Origin: Mycobacterium palustre
GTDB taxonomy: Bacteria; Actinomycetota; Actinomycetes; Mycobacteriales; Mycobacteriaceae
Assembly: GCF_002101785.1 (NCBI RefSeq)
Contig: NZ_LQPJ01000101.1
Coordinates: forward strand, 1 to 64,000
Length of the DNA: 64,000 nucleotides
Reading direction: 5' to 3'
This document shows positions 1 to 7,971 of the stretch, piece by piece. Below the pieces are notes generated by a model, which saw nothing but the letters and a program-made list of their open reading frames with translations, ran no database searches and was not told where the DNA came from. The position numbers and the translations under genes were made by a program. Numbering within the stretch: the first letter of the stretch is position 1; each line of letters begins with the position of its first letter.

Positions 1-116
1 CGACACGCCACACCCCACCCGGGGGTTCTCCTCACATCAAGCCGACACGCCTGCTACCAACGTCCTGGCCGAGTACACCTAGCGCGGGCGATCGATACCC
101 CAGAAGGAACGCAGCA

Positions 117-1025
117 ATGTCTATCAAACGTGTCGCGAGCGCGGCGACGCTCGCGGCGGCCCTGGGCTTCTCCGCGATGCTGAACCCCGGCTTAGCCAAC
201 TCCGCTCCGCTGGACCCCCCGCCGCCCTGCCCCAACTGCCACGGCGGCGGCGGTGGCGGCGGCGGCAACCCGGGAGGTTCCGGCGGCGCGCCGGGCGGCG
301 CGTCGCAGGCCCCGCAAACCGCTCCGCAGACCCACGCGCCGGCCCCCCAGAGCCCGCAGCCCCCGGCCACGCAGAGCACGCAGCCGCCGGCCACCCACAG
401 CACCCAGCCGCCGGCCACCGAGAGCACGCAGCCGCCGGCCACCCAGAGCACCCACCCGTCGTGGACTCGGGGCAGCGAACCGCCCCGCACCGAGACCACG
501 CAGCCCGGCGCGCAGACCACGCCGCCGAGCGCGCAGACGACCGGGCCGGCGAGCGGTCGGACCACGCCGCCGTCCAGTCCCGGGGCGCGCCCGGCCCTCA
601 GTGCGCCGAGCACACAGCCGCCGCACCCGGCGTACGTTCCGCGCCGCGACGTGGTCACTGCCAGCGCGCAAATAGGCGGACCCACCACCCCCGGCCCCGG
701 GGGCGCGAAGGTCGAGTTCGTCCTCGCCGACCGCGGTGCGCCACCTCCGCCGCGGGAGCATGGATTCGGCTGGAACGACGGCCCGCCGCCGCACCACGCG
801 CCGCCCGGCTGGTATGGCCCGCCGCCTCCTGGAGGTTGGGACGGCCCGCCGCCCCCCGGTGGCTGGAACCGCCCCTGGGCCGGGCCGCCGGACCGCAACT
901 GGGATCGCGCCCGGTACGACTACGGTCCCTTCAACTACGACACCTTCACCGTCTTCCCGGTCTTCAACTGGCAGTACGGGGGCTGGGGGTACTGGTTCTT
1001 CGGTGTCTGGGTTCCGCTGTACTGA
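117..1025 (+). CDS. Proline-rich exported protein with QPPATxST repeats
   Basis: 302 residues, preceded by an AGAAGGA ribosome binding site at 102-108. The N-terminus has a basic start, a hydrophobic core and an Ala-rich end ('NSAPLD'), so it reads as a Sec signal peptide cleaved near residue 30. The mature chain is low-complexity: a Gly run, then Pro/Thr/Gln-rich sequence with four perfect 8-residue repeats, then Pro-Gly-Trp-rich sequence and an aromatic C-terminus rich in Tyr, Trp and Phe. No catalytic domain is visible. It is probably a cell-wall or secreted structural protein of the kind common in mycobacteria; the function is unknown. It stands alone and is closed by a strong hairpin terminator 14 bases downstream. 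Confidence 0.8.
   Translation: MSIKRVASAATLAAALGFSAMLNPGLANSAPLDPPPPCPNCHGGGGGGGGNPGGSGGAPGGASQAPQTAPQTHAPAPQSPQPPATQSTQPPATHSTQPPATESTQPPATQSTHPSWTRGSEPPRTETTQPGAQTTPPSAQTTGPASGRTTPPSSPGARPALSAPSTQPPHPAYVPRRDVVTASAQIGGPTTPGPGGAKVEFVLADRGAPPPPREHGFGWNDGPPPHHAPPGWYGPPPPGGWDGPPPPGGWNRPWAGPPDRNWDRARYDYGPFNYDTFTVFPVFNWQYGGWGYWFFGVWVPLY
357..452 (+). repeat. Four 24-bp tandem repeats coding QPPATxST
   Basis: Four in-frame 24-base units lie at 357-380, 381-404, 405-428 and 429-452 and encode QPPAT followed by Q, H, E or Q and then ST. The units differ mainly in the sixth codon. Copy number is likely to vary between strains because the units are tandem and nearly identical (inference). Confidence 0.85.
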
Positions 1026-1038
1026 TTGACCCTTCGTG

Positions 1039-1070
1039 AAAGCCGCCCCGGCAGCCGCTGGGGCGGCTTT
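1039..1070 (+). terminator. Hairpin terminator
   Basis: A perfect 11-bp inverted repeat (AAAGCCGCCCC at 1039-1049 and its complement at 1060-1070) encloses a 10-base loop, just after the stop codon at 1025. There is no long T run, as is usual for mycobacterial terminators. It argues against the upstream GTG at 1036 as the start of the next gene. Confidence 0.8.
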
Positions 1071-1095
1071 CCTCACCCGGGGTCAGGATGAACGC

Positions 1096-1869
1096 ATGGA
1101 CGCGAGGCAAGAACGGTTCGTTCGGCTGGGCCGCGACGGCGGCGTCGTCACCGTGGAGTTGATCAACTCCAAACCGCTCAACATCGTCGGCACCGGCGCG
1201 ATCGAGCAGCTCACCGCGGCGGTTCGCGGCGCCGGCGGCGACGACGACGCCCGTGTCGTCGTGCTGCGCGGCGCCGGGGACAAGGCGTTCATCGGCGGCG
1301 CCGACATCAACGAGATGGTCACCCTCGATCGCTCCACCGCCGAGGCGTTCATCCGCAGGCTCGCGGGCCTGTGCGAGACGATTCGCCAATGCCCCGTCCC
1401 GGTCGTCGCCCGGCTAGCCGGTTACTGCCTGGGCGGCGGCCTGGAAATCGCGATGTGCTGCGACCTGCGGATCGCCGAGTCCGGCGCCCGCTTTGGCATG
1501 CCCGAGGTGGCCGTCGGCATCCCCTCGGTCATCCATGCGGCCCTGATGCCCGCGCTGATCGGGGCCTCGCACGCGGCCTGGATGCTGTTGACGGGCGAAA
1601 CCATCGACGCCGACACCGCGGTCACCTGGGGCTTGGTGCACGAGGTGGTGGCCCCGGACGCGCTCGACGCTCGCATCGCCGAGCTCGCGGCCAGGCTCGC
1701 CGGCTTCGGCCCGAACGCCGTGCGTCAACAAAAGCGGCTCCTCAACAAGTGGTTCGACATGACGGTGCACGGGGCGATCGAAGACAGCGTCGAGCAGTTC
1801 GGGCTGGCGTTTCTGACCGGCGAGCCCCAGCGGCACATGCGGGCGTTTCTGGCCCGGAAGGACGGCTGA
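1096..1869 (+). CDS. Enoyl-CoA hydratase/isomerase family protein
   Basis: 257 residues, the usual length of the crotonase superfamily. The two oxyanion-hole segments are visible: 'GDKAFIGGADI' near residue 60 and 'GYCLGGGLEIAM' near residue 110, followed by 'PEVAVGIPS', where the family places a catalytic Glu. Such enzymes hydrate or isomerise acyl-CoA double bonds in fatty-acid or branched-chain catabolism in the cytosol. The substrate cannot be told. The ATG at 1096 was chosen because a longer start at 1036 would lie inside the terminator hairpin. It is convergent with the lytic transglycosylase gene five bases downstream. Confidence 0.88.
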   Translation: MDARQERFVRLGRDGGVVTVELINSKPLNIVGTGAIEQLTAAVRGAGGDDDARVVVLRGAGDKAFIGGADINEMVTLDRSTAEAFIRRLAGLCETIRQCPVPVVARLAGYCLGGGLEIAMCCDLRIAESGARFGMPEVAVGIPSVIHAALMPALIGASHAAWMLLTGETIDADTAVTWGLVHEVVAPDALDARIAELAARLAGFGPNAVRQQKRLLNKWFDMTVHGAIEDSVEQFGLAFLTGEPQRHMRAFLARKDG

Positions 1870-1874
1870 CCCCG

Positions 1875-2807
1875 CTATTGCGGGTGGCTCGCCAGGTAGT
1901 CGCCGACCGGGATGGGCGACGACGCGGCGTAGCCGATCGGCAGCAGCACGTCGCCCGCGGTCGTGTAGTAGTACACGTCCCACCGGTAGTAGTCGGGGAA
2001 CGCGGCCGGATCACCGGCGAGCACCGCGGCGTACTGGTCGACGGCCTGCACGTAATTGCGCGAGTGATTGTATTGGTAAAGGGCGTGATCGGGGTCGCCC
2101 GCAAAGCCATTCGCGGCCAGGTAGCGGCCCGCCGCCAGGATGCTGTCGCGCGGCGAATGGATGTCGCCGCCCTGGCCGTAGGACGCGAACGTCGACGGCA
2201 GGAACTGCATCGGGCCGTCGGCGCCGGCGGTGCTCACGCCGACGATGCTGCCGAAGTGCGTTTCCACCAGGTTGATCGCGGCCAGGTAGTTCCAGGCGAC
2301 GCCGGACTCAGCCTCCGCCGCGTGGTAGTCGCCCATCAGCTCGTCGGCCGGCACCGGTGGGTCGATGCGCCATGCGGGCAGCGTGTCTTTGGCCTGTGCC
2401 ATCGCGTTCAGCTGCCGGCGCGCGTCGACGTTGCGGTCGTAGAAGTCGATCAGCGGCGCCGGGATGCGCGGCCGCACCGTCGCGTCCCATTCGGGATGGT
2501 GCCCGATCGCTCGATAGGCCGCCTGCTCGCGGTGCGCCGCCGCGGCCAGGGCGGGGTCGGGAGTCGACGGGTCACGCAGCGCGCGCTCGTCGGCGACGAG
2601 GTCGTCGGCCAGCTGGGCGGGGTCCGTTGCCAGCTGAGGTTGCGCCCCGCGGGGCGGGGTCGGCGCCGCGGGAGGCGGGGCCGGGAGCGACGCGGCCGGC
2701 TTCGTGGTCGCCGCCGGCTTGGCGGCCGCCGTCGACTGGGTGCAGCCGGCGACGGCGAGCAGCACCGCGCCCAGGATCAGGGTGGGGACCACACGGCTAC
2801 GGTTCAC
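1875..2807 (-). CDS. Lytic transglycosylase-type lipoprotein
   Basis: 310 residues from a GTG start at 2807. The signal peptide ends in a lipobox, LAVAGC, with Cys22 as the expected lipidated residue, so the protein should be anchored on the outer face of the membrane. A Pro/Ala linker follows. The C-terminal half carries the MltB/SLT-like pattern 'VETHFGSIVGVSTAGADGP' then 'MQFLPSTFASYG' and 'ALYQYNHSRNYV', with the catalytic Glu most likely that of 'NLVETHFG'. It should cleave the MurNAc-GlcNAc bond of peptidoglycan. A longer start at 2933 would put the signal peptide internally and is rejected. Confidence 0.85.
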   Translation of the reverse strand: MNRSRVVPTLILGAVLLAVAGCTQSTAAAKPAATTKPAASLPAPPPAAPTPPRGAQPQLATDPAQLADDLVADERALRDPSTPDPALAAAAHREQAAYRAIGHHPEWDATVRPRIPAPLIDFYDRNVDARRQLNAMAQAKDTLPAWRIDPPVPADELMGDYHAAEAESGVAWNYLAAINLVETHFGSIVGVSTAGADGPMQFLPSTFASYGQGGDIHSPRDSILAAGRYLAANGFAGDPDHALYQYNHSRNYVQAVDQYAAVLAGDPAAFPDYYRWDVYYYTTAGDVLLPIGYAASSPIPVGDYLASHPQ

Positions 2808-2880
2808 TTCGATAACCCGGCTTTTTCGATCGACGCGACTTTTCGTTGGCTTCAATGATGGAGTACGGCAACGCACCGGC

Positions 2881-3471
2881 CTAGGGCCTGCTTCCTCGCC
2901 TGCCGGTGAGCTCGTCGACGAGCAGCCGAACACGGTCCGAATCGTGTGCGGGGCGCAGTCGCCCGGTACGGCCGAGGGTGACCAGCCCGTGCAGCGCGGC
3001 CCAGAACACCTCGGTGAGGGTGTCGGCGTCCTGTTCGCGCGCGACCATCCCGACCCCTTGCCGCAAGGCGGCGAAGGCCGCCGTCAGTTGAGGCGGTGTG
3101 TCCTGGGCGGCGAAGCGCAGGGTGGTCGCGCGAGTAAACATCGCGTCGTAGAGCGCCGGATTGTCGCGGGCGAAGTCCAGGTAGGACTGGGCGATCCGGT
3201 TCAGGGTGTCGCCGGCTTCGGCGGCGTCGGAGTGGGCGGCCCGGATTGCCTCGGCGAGTTCGGCGAACCCGTCGAGGGCGACGGCGTCGGCGATCTGTTC
3301 CATGCCGGCGAAGTGCTTGTACAACACCGGCTGGCTGTACTCGATCTCGGTGGACAGCCGCCGGGTCGTCACGGCGTCCCAGCCTTCGGTCTCGGCCAGC
3401 CGGCGCGCGGTTTCGACGATCAGCCGTCGACGGGCGGCCCGTTCGCGCTCACGGCGGTCTTCAATCGACAT
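2881..3471 (-). CDS. TetR-family transcriptional regulator
   Basis: 196 residues. The helix-turn-helix occupies roughly residues 12-60 ('ETEGWDAVTTRRLSTEIEY' then 'SQPVLYKHFAGMEQI'), and the rest is the variable ligand-binding domain. The ATG at 3471 puts the HTH at the usual distance from the start; upstream in-frame sequence is non-coding. It is divergent from the DUF4267 membrane protein gene at 3702, with two related palindromes between them at 3497-3511 and 3532-3546. It therefore probably represses itself and that gene (inference). Confidence 0.87.
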   Translation of the reverse strand: MSIEDRRERERAARRRLIVETARRLAETEGWDAVTTRRLSTEIEYSQPVLYKHFAGMEQIADAVALDGFAELAEAIRAAHSDAAEAGDTLNRIAQSYLDFARDNPALYDAMFTRATTLRFAAQDTPPQLTAAFAALRQGVGMVAREQDADTLTEVFWAALHGLVTLGRTGRLRPAHDSDRVRLLVDELTGRRGSRP

Positions 3472-3496
3472 ACCCGAACGTATCACGGCTATCAAA

Positions 3497-3511
3497 ACTA
3501 GCAATGCTATT
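3497..3511. promoter_or_regulatory. Candidate TetR operator, site 1
   Basis: The palindrome TAGCA-A-TGCTA lies 26 bases upstream of the tetR start at 3471. It shares the TAGC-N3-GCTA core and overall spacing with the second site at 3532-3546; the centres are 35 bp apart, so they would lie on nearly the same face of the helix if bound together. Confidence 0.6.
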
Positions 3512-3531
3512 GACGCCGGTGCGGCGGAGGG

Positions 3532-3546
3532 GTTAGCGTTGCTAAC
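3532..3546. promoter_or_regulatory. Candidate TetR operator, site 2
   Basis: GTTAGC-GTT-GCTAAC is a perfect inverted repeat with 6-bp arms in the divergent region between the tetR gene and the DUF4267 gene. Ten of its fifteen positions match site 1 at 3497-3511. Confidence 0.65.
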
Positions 3547-3573
3547 ACCTACGAAACGACGGGAATTCGCGAC

Positions 3574-3705
3574 GTGGCTTTGGACGACATCACCCGCGCC
3601 TCCGCGCGGATGGCGGTGCTGGGTACCGCGGTGGTCTACGGCGCCGACGTGTTCTGCGCCCGTTTTCACCGATTCGCTAGCGACAGCCAGGAGTGTTCGA
3701 CATGA
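3574..3705 (+). pseudogene. Short ORF, possible remnant of a DUF1772-like membrane protein
   Basis: A 43-codon ORF from GTG 3574 ends in a TGA that overlaps the ATG of the DUF4267 gene (ATGA). The middle reads 'LGTAVVYGADVFCARF', which resembles the first membrane helix of small DUF1772/anthrone-oxygenase-like proteins, but the rest of such a protein is missing. It could be a translated leader coupled to the next gene or the 5' stump of a lost gene. The family assignment is from memory of the pattern and is weak. Confidence 0.35.
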
Positions 3706-4088
3706 CATTCACTACGACCATCGGCTACGTCCTCGCCGGACTCCTCGCGGCGGGCATTATCTTCATCGGCGGACGCTTCCTCGTCGCGCCGCGAGTCGCC
3801 GCCGCCGGCTACGGAGTGCTCCCCGATCTACACCCGCCGGGTGCGGGCGCATATCTGAGCGTCAAGGGTGTGCGCGACATCGCCGCAGGTCTTTTCGTCA
3901 TCATCCTGATGGCCGCGGGCGCGACCCACCTGGTCGGCTGGATCATGTTGGCCGCCACCATTGTTCCGGTCGCCGACGCCGCCATCGTGCTGCGCAACGG
4001 CGGATCCAAATCGGTCGCCTGGGGAGTCCACGGCGGCACCGCGGGCGTCATGCTTGTCACGACCGCGCTCCTGCTCGTCTCCCGGTAA
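3702..4088 (+). CDS. DUF4267 small membrane protein
   Basis: 128 residues with four hydrophobic segments (about residues 6-26, 55-77, 80-97 and 108-125), so an integral membrane protein. The pattern 'FLVAPRVAAAGYG' followed by 'YLSVKGVRDIAAGL' is typical of the DUF4267 family, whose function is unknown. The ATG at 3702 is preceded by AGGAG at 3689-3693 with an 8-base spacer. It is divergent from a TetR gene across two operator-like palindromes, so it is probably its target. Confidence 0.82.
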   Translation: MTFTTTIGYVLAGLLAAGIIFIGGRFLVAPRVAAAGYGVLPDLHPPGAGAYLSVKGVRDIAAGLFVIILMAAGATHLVGWIMLAATIVPVADAAIVLRNGGSKSVAWGVHGGTAGVMLVTTALLLVSR

Positions 4089-4121
4089 CCCACCGGTCCG
4101 GCCCGCGCTCGGGGCGTCGCT

Positions 4122-4343
4122 TGACGACCAGCGCCACGGTCGTCGGCATCACCAAGCAGGGCCGCGCCCGGGTGGCCAAGGGGCTGCCCGGCCACATCGA
4201 GGTCGTGCGCGGGCTCATATTCGACTCGCCGTCCGCACGCGACGTGCGCACCCTCGAACGTGATGAGCAGGGCCCGCGACCACGTGCGGTCTCGGCCGCG
4301 CCGATCGGCCGCGCCGCGCAACCGTCGTGCGGCCGTGAACTGA
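4122..4343 (+). pseudogene. C-terminal relic of a MarR-family regulator, frameshifted
   Basis: Translation from 4122 gives 'ITKQGRARVAKGLPGHIEV' and then 'VRGLIFDSPSARDVRTL', which matches the wing and dimerisation tail of MarR proteins ('T..GRARV...LPGH...VR.LIFDPLS..DVRTL'). After codon 'TL' near 4256 the frame breaks: the expected tail 'RDHVRSRPRRSAAPRNRRA' continues in another frame to a TGA at 4341-4343. The DNA-binding N-terminal half is missing, so no working protein is expected. It lies directly downstream of the DUF4267 gene, which suggests a lost regulator gene or a deletion joining two genes. Confidence 0.7.
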
Positions 4344-4392
4344 TCGCGCGAACTGCTTGAATCCGTCTCCAAAAGGTTCAGCGCAGGAGAAG

Positions 4393-5730
4393 ATGTCAGT
4401 TGTGCTCGTAGCGCCGGACCTGTTGGAGACCGCAGCGGCGGACGTGGCCGAGATCGGTTCGGCGGTGACGGCGGGCAATCTCGCCGCGGCCATCCCGACG
4501 ACCGAGCTGGCCGCCGCGGGCGCCGACGAGGTATCGGCGGCCGTCGCGGCGCTGTTCGGCGCCCACGCCCAGGAGTACCAGGCGGCCGCCGCGCGGGCGG
4601 CGACCTATTACGAGGACTTCGTGCGCAACTTGGCCGCGGCGGCGGCGGCCTACGCCGGCGCCGAGGCGACCGGCGCCGCTTCTTTGGCCGGCTTGGAGTC
4701 GCTAATCACCCATGAGATTCAGGCCTTCGCCGCCGCCCCGATTCGCGCGATCGGCGAGGTTTTAAGCGACAGCCCGCTCGGGCGCGCGCTCGACCCGATC
4801 TTCAACCCGCCCACCGGCGGCGACGGGCAGTCGATCGTGGTCGAATTCGTCCGGCACGGCCAGTCGATCGGCAACGCCGCCAACCTGATTGACACGGCCG
4901 TGCCCGGGTTGCCGCTGACCCCGCTGGGCCAGCAGCAGGCGGTGGCCATCGGCACGACGCTGCAGGGACAGGGCCCGTTTGCCGGGGTCTTCGCGTCGCA
5001 GTTGATCAGGGCACAACAGACCGCGACGCTGGCCGGCATGCTGAACCCGCAGATCCTGGCCGGGCTCAACGAGATCAACGCCGGCATCTTCGATGGCGCG
5101 CCCCAGATCAGCCCCCAGGGCCTGCTCTATCTGGTGGCCCCGGTCGCGTGGACGCTCGGGTTCCCCCTCGTGCCGATGCTGGGCCCGGGCTCCGCCCACC
5201 TCAACGGCGTGGTGTTCGATCAGGGCTTCACCAACGCGCTGCACACCATGTACGGCGGCGCCTTGGCGAACCCGGTGACGGCTAACAACGGTCACATCAC
5301 CGACGTGGCGTTTTCGAGCGAGTTCGCGATCGAGGTCGGCACTCTGATGAACGTCAACAACCCCGATCCGCTGCTGATGCTCACCCATCCGCTGCCCAAC
5401 ACCGGGACGGTGGTGGTGCAGGGCAGCCCGCAGGGCGGCTGGACGATGGTCAGCTGGGACGGCGTACCCGTCGGGCCCGCGACGCTGCCGACCAAGCTGT
5501 TCGTCGACGTGCGCGACCTGATCACCGCGCCGCAATTCGCGGCCTGGAACAGTTGGGCGGCGCTGGGCACCGGCGATCCGGCGACGATCGTCAATGCCGT
5601 CCAAGGTGGTGTCGGCGACGTCGCGGCGGCGGCGGTGCGCTTCCCCCTGGCGGTCACCCGCGACCTGCTGCACGCCGTCGAAAACACCAGCCTGACAGGC
5701 CTTTCCACCGAACTGTCCGGCCTGATCTGA
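4393..5730 (+). CDS. PE-family protein with histidine-phosphatase (phosphoglycerate mutase) domain
   Basis: 445 residues. Residues 1-95 are a PE domain: 'MSVVLVAPDLLETAAADVA', 'GNLAAAIPTTELAAAGADEV', and the YxxxE secretion motif ('YAGAE') near residue 92, which marks type VII (ESX-5) export. From about residue 148 comes a histidine-phosphatase domain with the RHG motif in 'VEFVRHGQS' and later segments such as 'VFASQLIRAQQTA'. There is no Gly-rich PGRS block. By gene order and domain pairing it corresponds to Rv0754 (PE_PGRS11) of M. tuberculosis. It should act outside the cytosol on phosphorylated substrates. The start follows AGGAGA at 4385-4390. Confidence 0.88.
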   Translation: MSVVLVAPDLLETAAADVAEIGSAVTAGNLAAAIPTTELAAAGADEVSAAVAALFGAHAQEYQAAAARAATYYEDFVRNLAAAAAAYAGAEATGAASLAGLESLITHEIQAFAAAPIRAIGEVLSDSPLGRALDPIFNPPTGGDGQSIVVEFVRHGQSIGNAANLIDTAVPGLPLTPLGQQQAVAIGTTLQGQGPFAGVFASQLIRAQQTATLAGMLNPQILAGLNEINAGIFDGAPQISPQGLLYLVAPVAWTLGFPLVPMLGPGSAHLNGVVFDQGFTNALHTMYGGALANPVTANNGHITDVAFSSEFAIEVGTLMNVNNPDPLLMLTHPLPNTGTVVVQGSPQGGWTMVSWDGVPVGPATLPTKLFVDVRDLITAPQFAAWNSWAALGTGDPATIVNAVQGGVGDVAAAAVRFPLAVTRDLLHAVENTSLTGLSTELSGLI

Positions 5731-5796
5731 CGGCTGGCCGGCGGCGGCGCTAGTCCAAGACTTGTGACAACGTCGTCGCGGCATCAGACTGCTGAT

Positions 5797-6540
5797 ATGC
5801 GCGACCGGGAGGCGATCGACGCCGAACTGCGGCGCATCGCCGCCGCGCGTCGATCGATCCGCGAGCGGGGTGGTCAGCCGTCGTACGGACAGGCCGACGC
5901 GCTGCTCGACGAGCGCCTGGGGCACCTGCCCGCGCCCGAAAGCGCCGCGGGTAAAAACACGGCTGTCGCCACGCCTCGCCGTCGCGGGCGGGCGCTGCTC
6001 CGCTTCGGCCCACTCGCGCTGCTGCCGCTGTCGCTGCTGGCCGTCGTCGCCGCGTTGGTGGTGACGATCACGTGGCGGCACTTTGAACCGGCGGCGCAGC
6101 CGACGGTGGTCCCACCGTCGACGGCGAGTCCCAGCCCGGCCGCCCCGAAGCCGCCCGCCCCACCGGTGGACGTCGTCGACGTGGCGTTCGTCGCCGCGTT
6201 GAAGCACGACGGGGTGCCGGTTCCCAGCCAGGAATACGTGGCGGGGCACGGCCACGCGGTCTGCGAATTCCTCACGCGCCAAACCGATTTCGCGGACGCC
6301 GTGCGCTTCGTGCAGCAATCGACCATATGGGACGCCGATCAGAGCGCCAACTTCACCGCCGGCGCCATCGTCTCCTACTGCCCTCAGTACGAGACGACAG
6401 CCGCGCGACCGGCCGGGCAACCGCCCGGCTACGAGAGCACTCTTTCCGACCTGCAAAACGTGCAGGGCGATCTGCAACGCATCGAAGGCGAACTGCAGGA
6501 CATCCGCGACCGCCTACCGGGCGCACTGGGCCACCAGTAG
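5797..6540 (+). CDS. Membrane-anchored DUF732 protein
   Basis: 247 residues. A cytosolic N-terminal part of about 70 residues, containing 'EAIDAELRRIAAARRSIRER', is followed by one membrane segment (about 70-90), a Pro/Ala-rich linker and a DUF732 domain: 'DVAFVAALKHDGVPVPSQ', 'GHAVCEFLTR' and 'FTAGAIVSYCPQYE', with the two conserved Cys. The C-terminus ends in a short heptad-like helix ('LSDLQNVQGDLQRIEGELQD'). DUF732 proteins are mycobacterial envelope proteins of unknown function. An in-frame GTG at 5764 is an alternative start; the ATG at 5797 was preferred. Confidence 0.78.
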   Translation: MRDREAIDAELRRIAAARRSIRERGGQPSYGQADALLDERLGHLPAPESAAGKNTAVATPRRRGRALLRFGPLALLPLSLLAVVAALVVTITWRHFEPAAQPTVVPPSTASPSPAAPKPPAPPVDVVDVAFVAALKHDGVPVPSQEYVAGHGHAVCEFLTRQTDFADAVRFVQQSTIWDADQSANFTAGAIVSYCPQYETTAARPAGQPPGYESTLSDLQNVQGDLQRIEGELQDIRDRLPGALGHQ

Positions 6541-6542
6541 CG

Positions 6543-7301
6543 TCACCGGCGGCGCATCCAGATGACGATGACGATGACCGCCGCGAGCGCGGCCACGGCA
6601 CCGGCACCGCGTGACAGCACCGGATTCGTCGACCGGCCGGGATTACTGGAATATGCTGCGGGACCGGGGTTTTCGGGCGGGGGATCGCCTACGGGTGGCG
6701 GGGGCCGGCTTGGCCCGTCATGCGCGACGGGGTCGTCGGTTGGGCTTGGTTGAGCGTCCGGCTCGCTGACCGCTTCCCGGGCCGGGGGGCGGCGTCGATC
6801 GTAATCGCGGCGTCGCCGGCGTCGCGGCACCCAGGCCTCGTCGCCCAACTCGTCGGGAATGAGCCACATCAGCAGCGCGAGGTTGACCACCGCCAGCACG
6901 CCGTGCAGCAGGATATCGGCGGGGTGGAAGCCCAAGGGTGTCGGCTTGGCGCGCGCCGAAGCGACACTACTGAAAAACAGCAGCATCATGTAGGCGACCA
7001 CGCTCAGCGCGGTGACGGTCACCGCGGCGCGGCGATTGCCGACCGCCGCGATGGCGACCAGCCCCAACGCCAGCAGCACTGCGCTGTGCGTCGGAGTCGT
7101 CGCAAAGCCGAGCACCGGCGCTCCGGTCGGGCCCGCGTGGGGCTGCAAGGCCGACGAGATCAGCCCGGCGATGCCGAACGCGCTCACCAGGACGCCCTCG
7201 GCCAGCAGCCACCGACGCCCGCTGCGGAAATGCCCCGGGTCCGTGCGAACCCTGCGCAATCTCGACGTCAACCCGGGAACGTGCCCCGCCGTAACCGGCA
7301 T
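6543..7301 (-). CDS. Multi-pass membrane protein, DUF4383-like
   Basis: 252 residues. Four hydrophobic segments occupy residues 30-155, with 'AKPTPLGFHPADILLHGVLA' before the last one, a pattern seen in DUF4383 proteins. A basic stretch (PRRRRRR), a long Pro-rich cytosolic linker and one last membrane segment followed by 'WMRRR' make up the C-terminus. The function is unknown. It ends two bases from the stop of the convergent DUF732 gene. Confidence 0.75.
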   Translation of the reverse strand: MPVTAGHVPGLTSRLRRVRTDPGHFRSGRRWLLAEGVLVSAFGIAGLISSALQPHAGPTGAPVLGFATTPTHSAVLLALGLVAIAAVGNRRAAVTVTALSVVAYMMLLFFSSVASARAKPTPLGFHPADILLHGVLAVVNLALLMWLIPDELGDEAWVPRRRRRRDYDRRRPPAREAVSEPDAQPSPTDDPVAHDGPSRPPPPVGDPPPENPGPAAYSSNPGRSTNPVLSRGAGAVAALAAVIVIVIWMRRR

Positions 7302-7463
7302 CGCGCGACCTCCTGTCTGAGCAGCAAGTCTTGCGACATCGGCTACCCAATAGGGCCCGCACTACACCAGGGTTCGGCGGCGCCGGCTTGGTTTGTTGCG
7401 CGCTTGGGTATAAGGAGTGAGCTCGGCGGACGCCGAGACTGTGTGGTTCAAGATGGAGGCACC

Positions 7464-7694
7464 ATGTTGCACAGCGTTGTCCTTGCGGCGACACAACAGC
7501 CCGAGGCCGCAGGCTTCATCCTCAGGGGGATCAAAGGCATCTTCGTCGCGATCGGAAGCATCATCGCCGCCATCGTGTGCGCCGTAATCGCCGGTATGAA
7601 GGGCCGCAGTGCCATCTTCTGGGGCATTCTTGGGCTGTTCTTTTCGATCCTGACGCTGATCGTCGTCATCGTCATTCCATCGAAAAAGTCGTAA
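7464..7694 (+). CDS. Small two-helix membrane protein
   Basis: 76 residues, ATG at 7464 with GGAGG at 7455-7459. Two hydrophobic helices (about 25-45 and 50-72) flank a short loop 'GMKGRS', and the C-terminus is basic. The N-terminus looks mildly hydrophobic rather than a cleavable signal. No family is recognised. It stands alone between divergent and convergent neighbours and is followed by a hairpin with a T run. Confidence 0.6.
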   Translation: MLHSVVLAATQQPEAAGFILRGIKGIFVAIGSIIAAIVCAVIAGMKGRSAIFWGILGLFFSILTLIVVIVIPSKKS

Positions 7695-7705
7695 CCGCCC
7701 TCAAA

Positions 7706-7740
7706 CGCGTTGGGACGCAAGTCTTTCGACGCGCTTTTTA
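7706..7740 (+). terminator. Hairpin followed by T run
   Basis: CGCGTT at 7706-7711 can pair with GACGCG at 7728-7733 (one G-U pair), followed by CTTTTTA. The stem is short and the loop is 16 bases, but a T tract is rare in this GC-rich sequence, and the site lies just after the stop of the small membrane protein. Confidence 0.4.
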
Positions 7741-7971
7741 TCAGTTGGAGCCTGGTTTCGGGCTGGGCGCTGCCGCATTTCCATACAGGCAATCATGAAG
7801 CTCTTGACTGCCCGGGGCGAAGTCGAAGCCGCAGTTGCACTCGCGCGCGTCGCGGGGAGCGAGCCCATCGCAAAAGGGGGTGGTAGCCGATGCCGATGGT
7901 GCGGTCCACATGACGGCGGCGGCCAAAGCCGCCGCTGCGGCCCCGACGGCGGCCATCACTCTCGTCTTCAA
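7741..7971 (-). CDS. Small secreted Cys-containing protein
   Basis: 76 residues from a TTG at 7971 with AAGGA nine bases upstream; an ATG five codons in (7956) is the alternative. A clear signal peptide ends 'APSASA' near residue 29. The mature 47 residues contain four Cys ('FCDGL', 'ECNC', 'HDC'), suggesting two disulfides, and a Pro/Ser tail. The family is not recognised; the size and pattern are those of short exported mycobacterial proteins. Confidence 0.6.
   Translation of the reverse strand: MKTRVMAAVGAAAAALAAAVMWTAPSASATTPFCDGLAPRDARECNCGFDFAPGSQELHDCLYGNAAAPSPKPGSN

Noticed and set aside
357..452. CRISPR-like tandem repeats
   Set aside because: The 24-bp units have no spacers and are in frame within a Pro-rich coding gene.
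4762..6477. A 571-codon ORF opposite the PE and DUF732 genes
   Set aside because: Shadow; it crosses two real genes and shows only low-complexity Arg/His-rich sequence.
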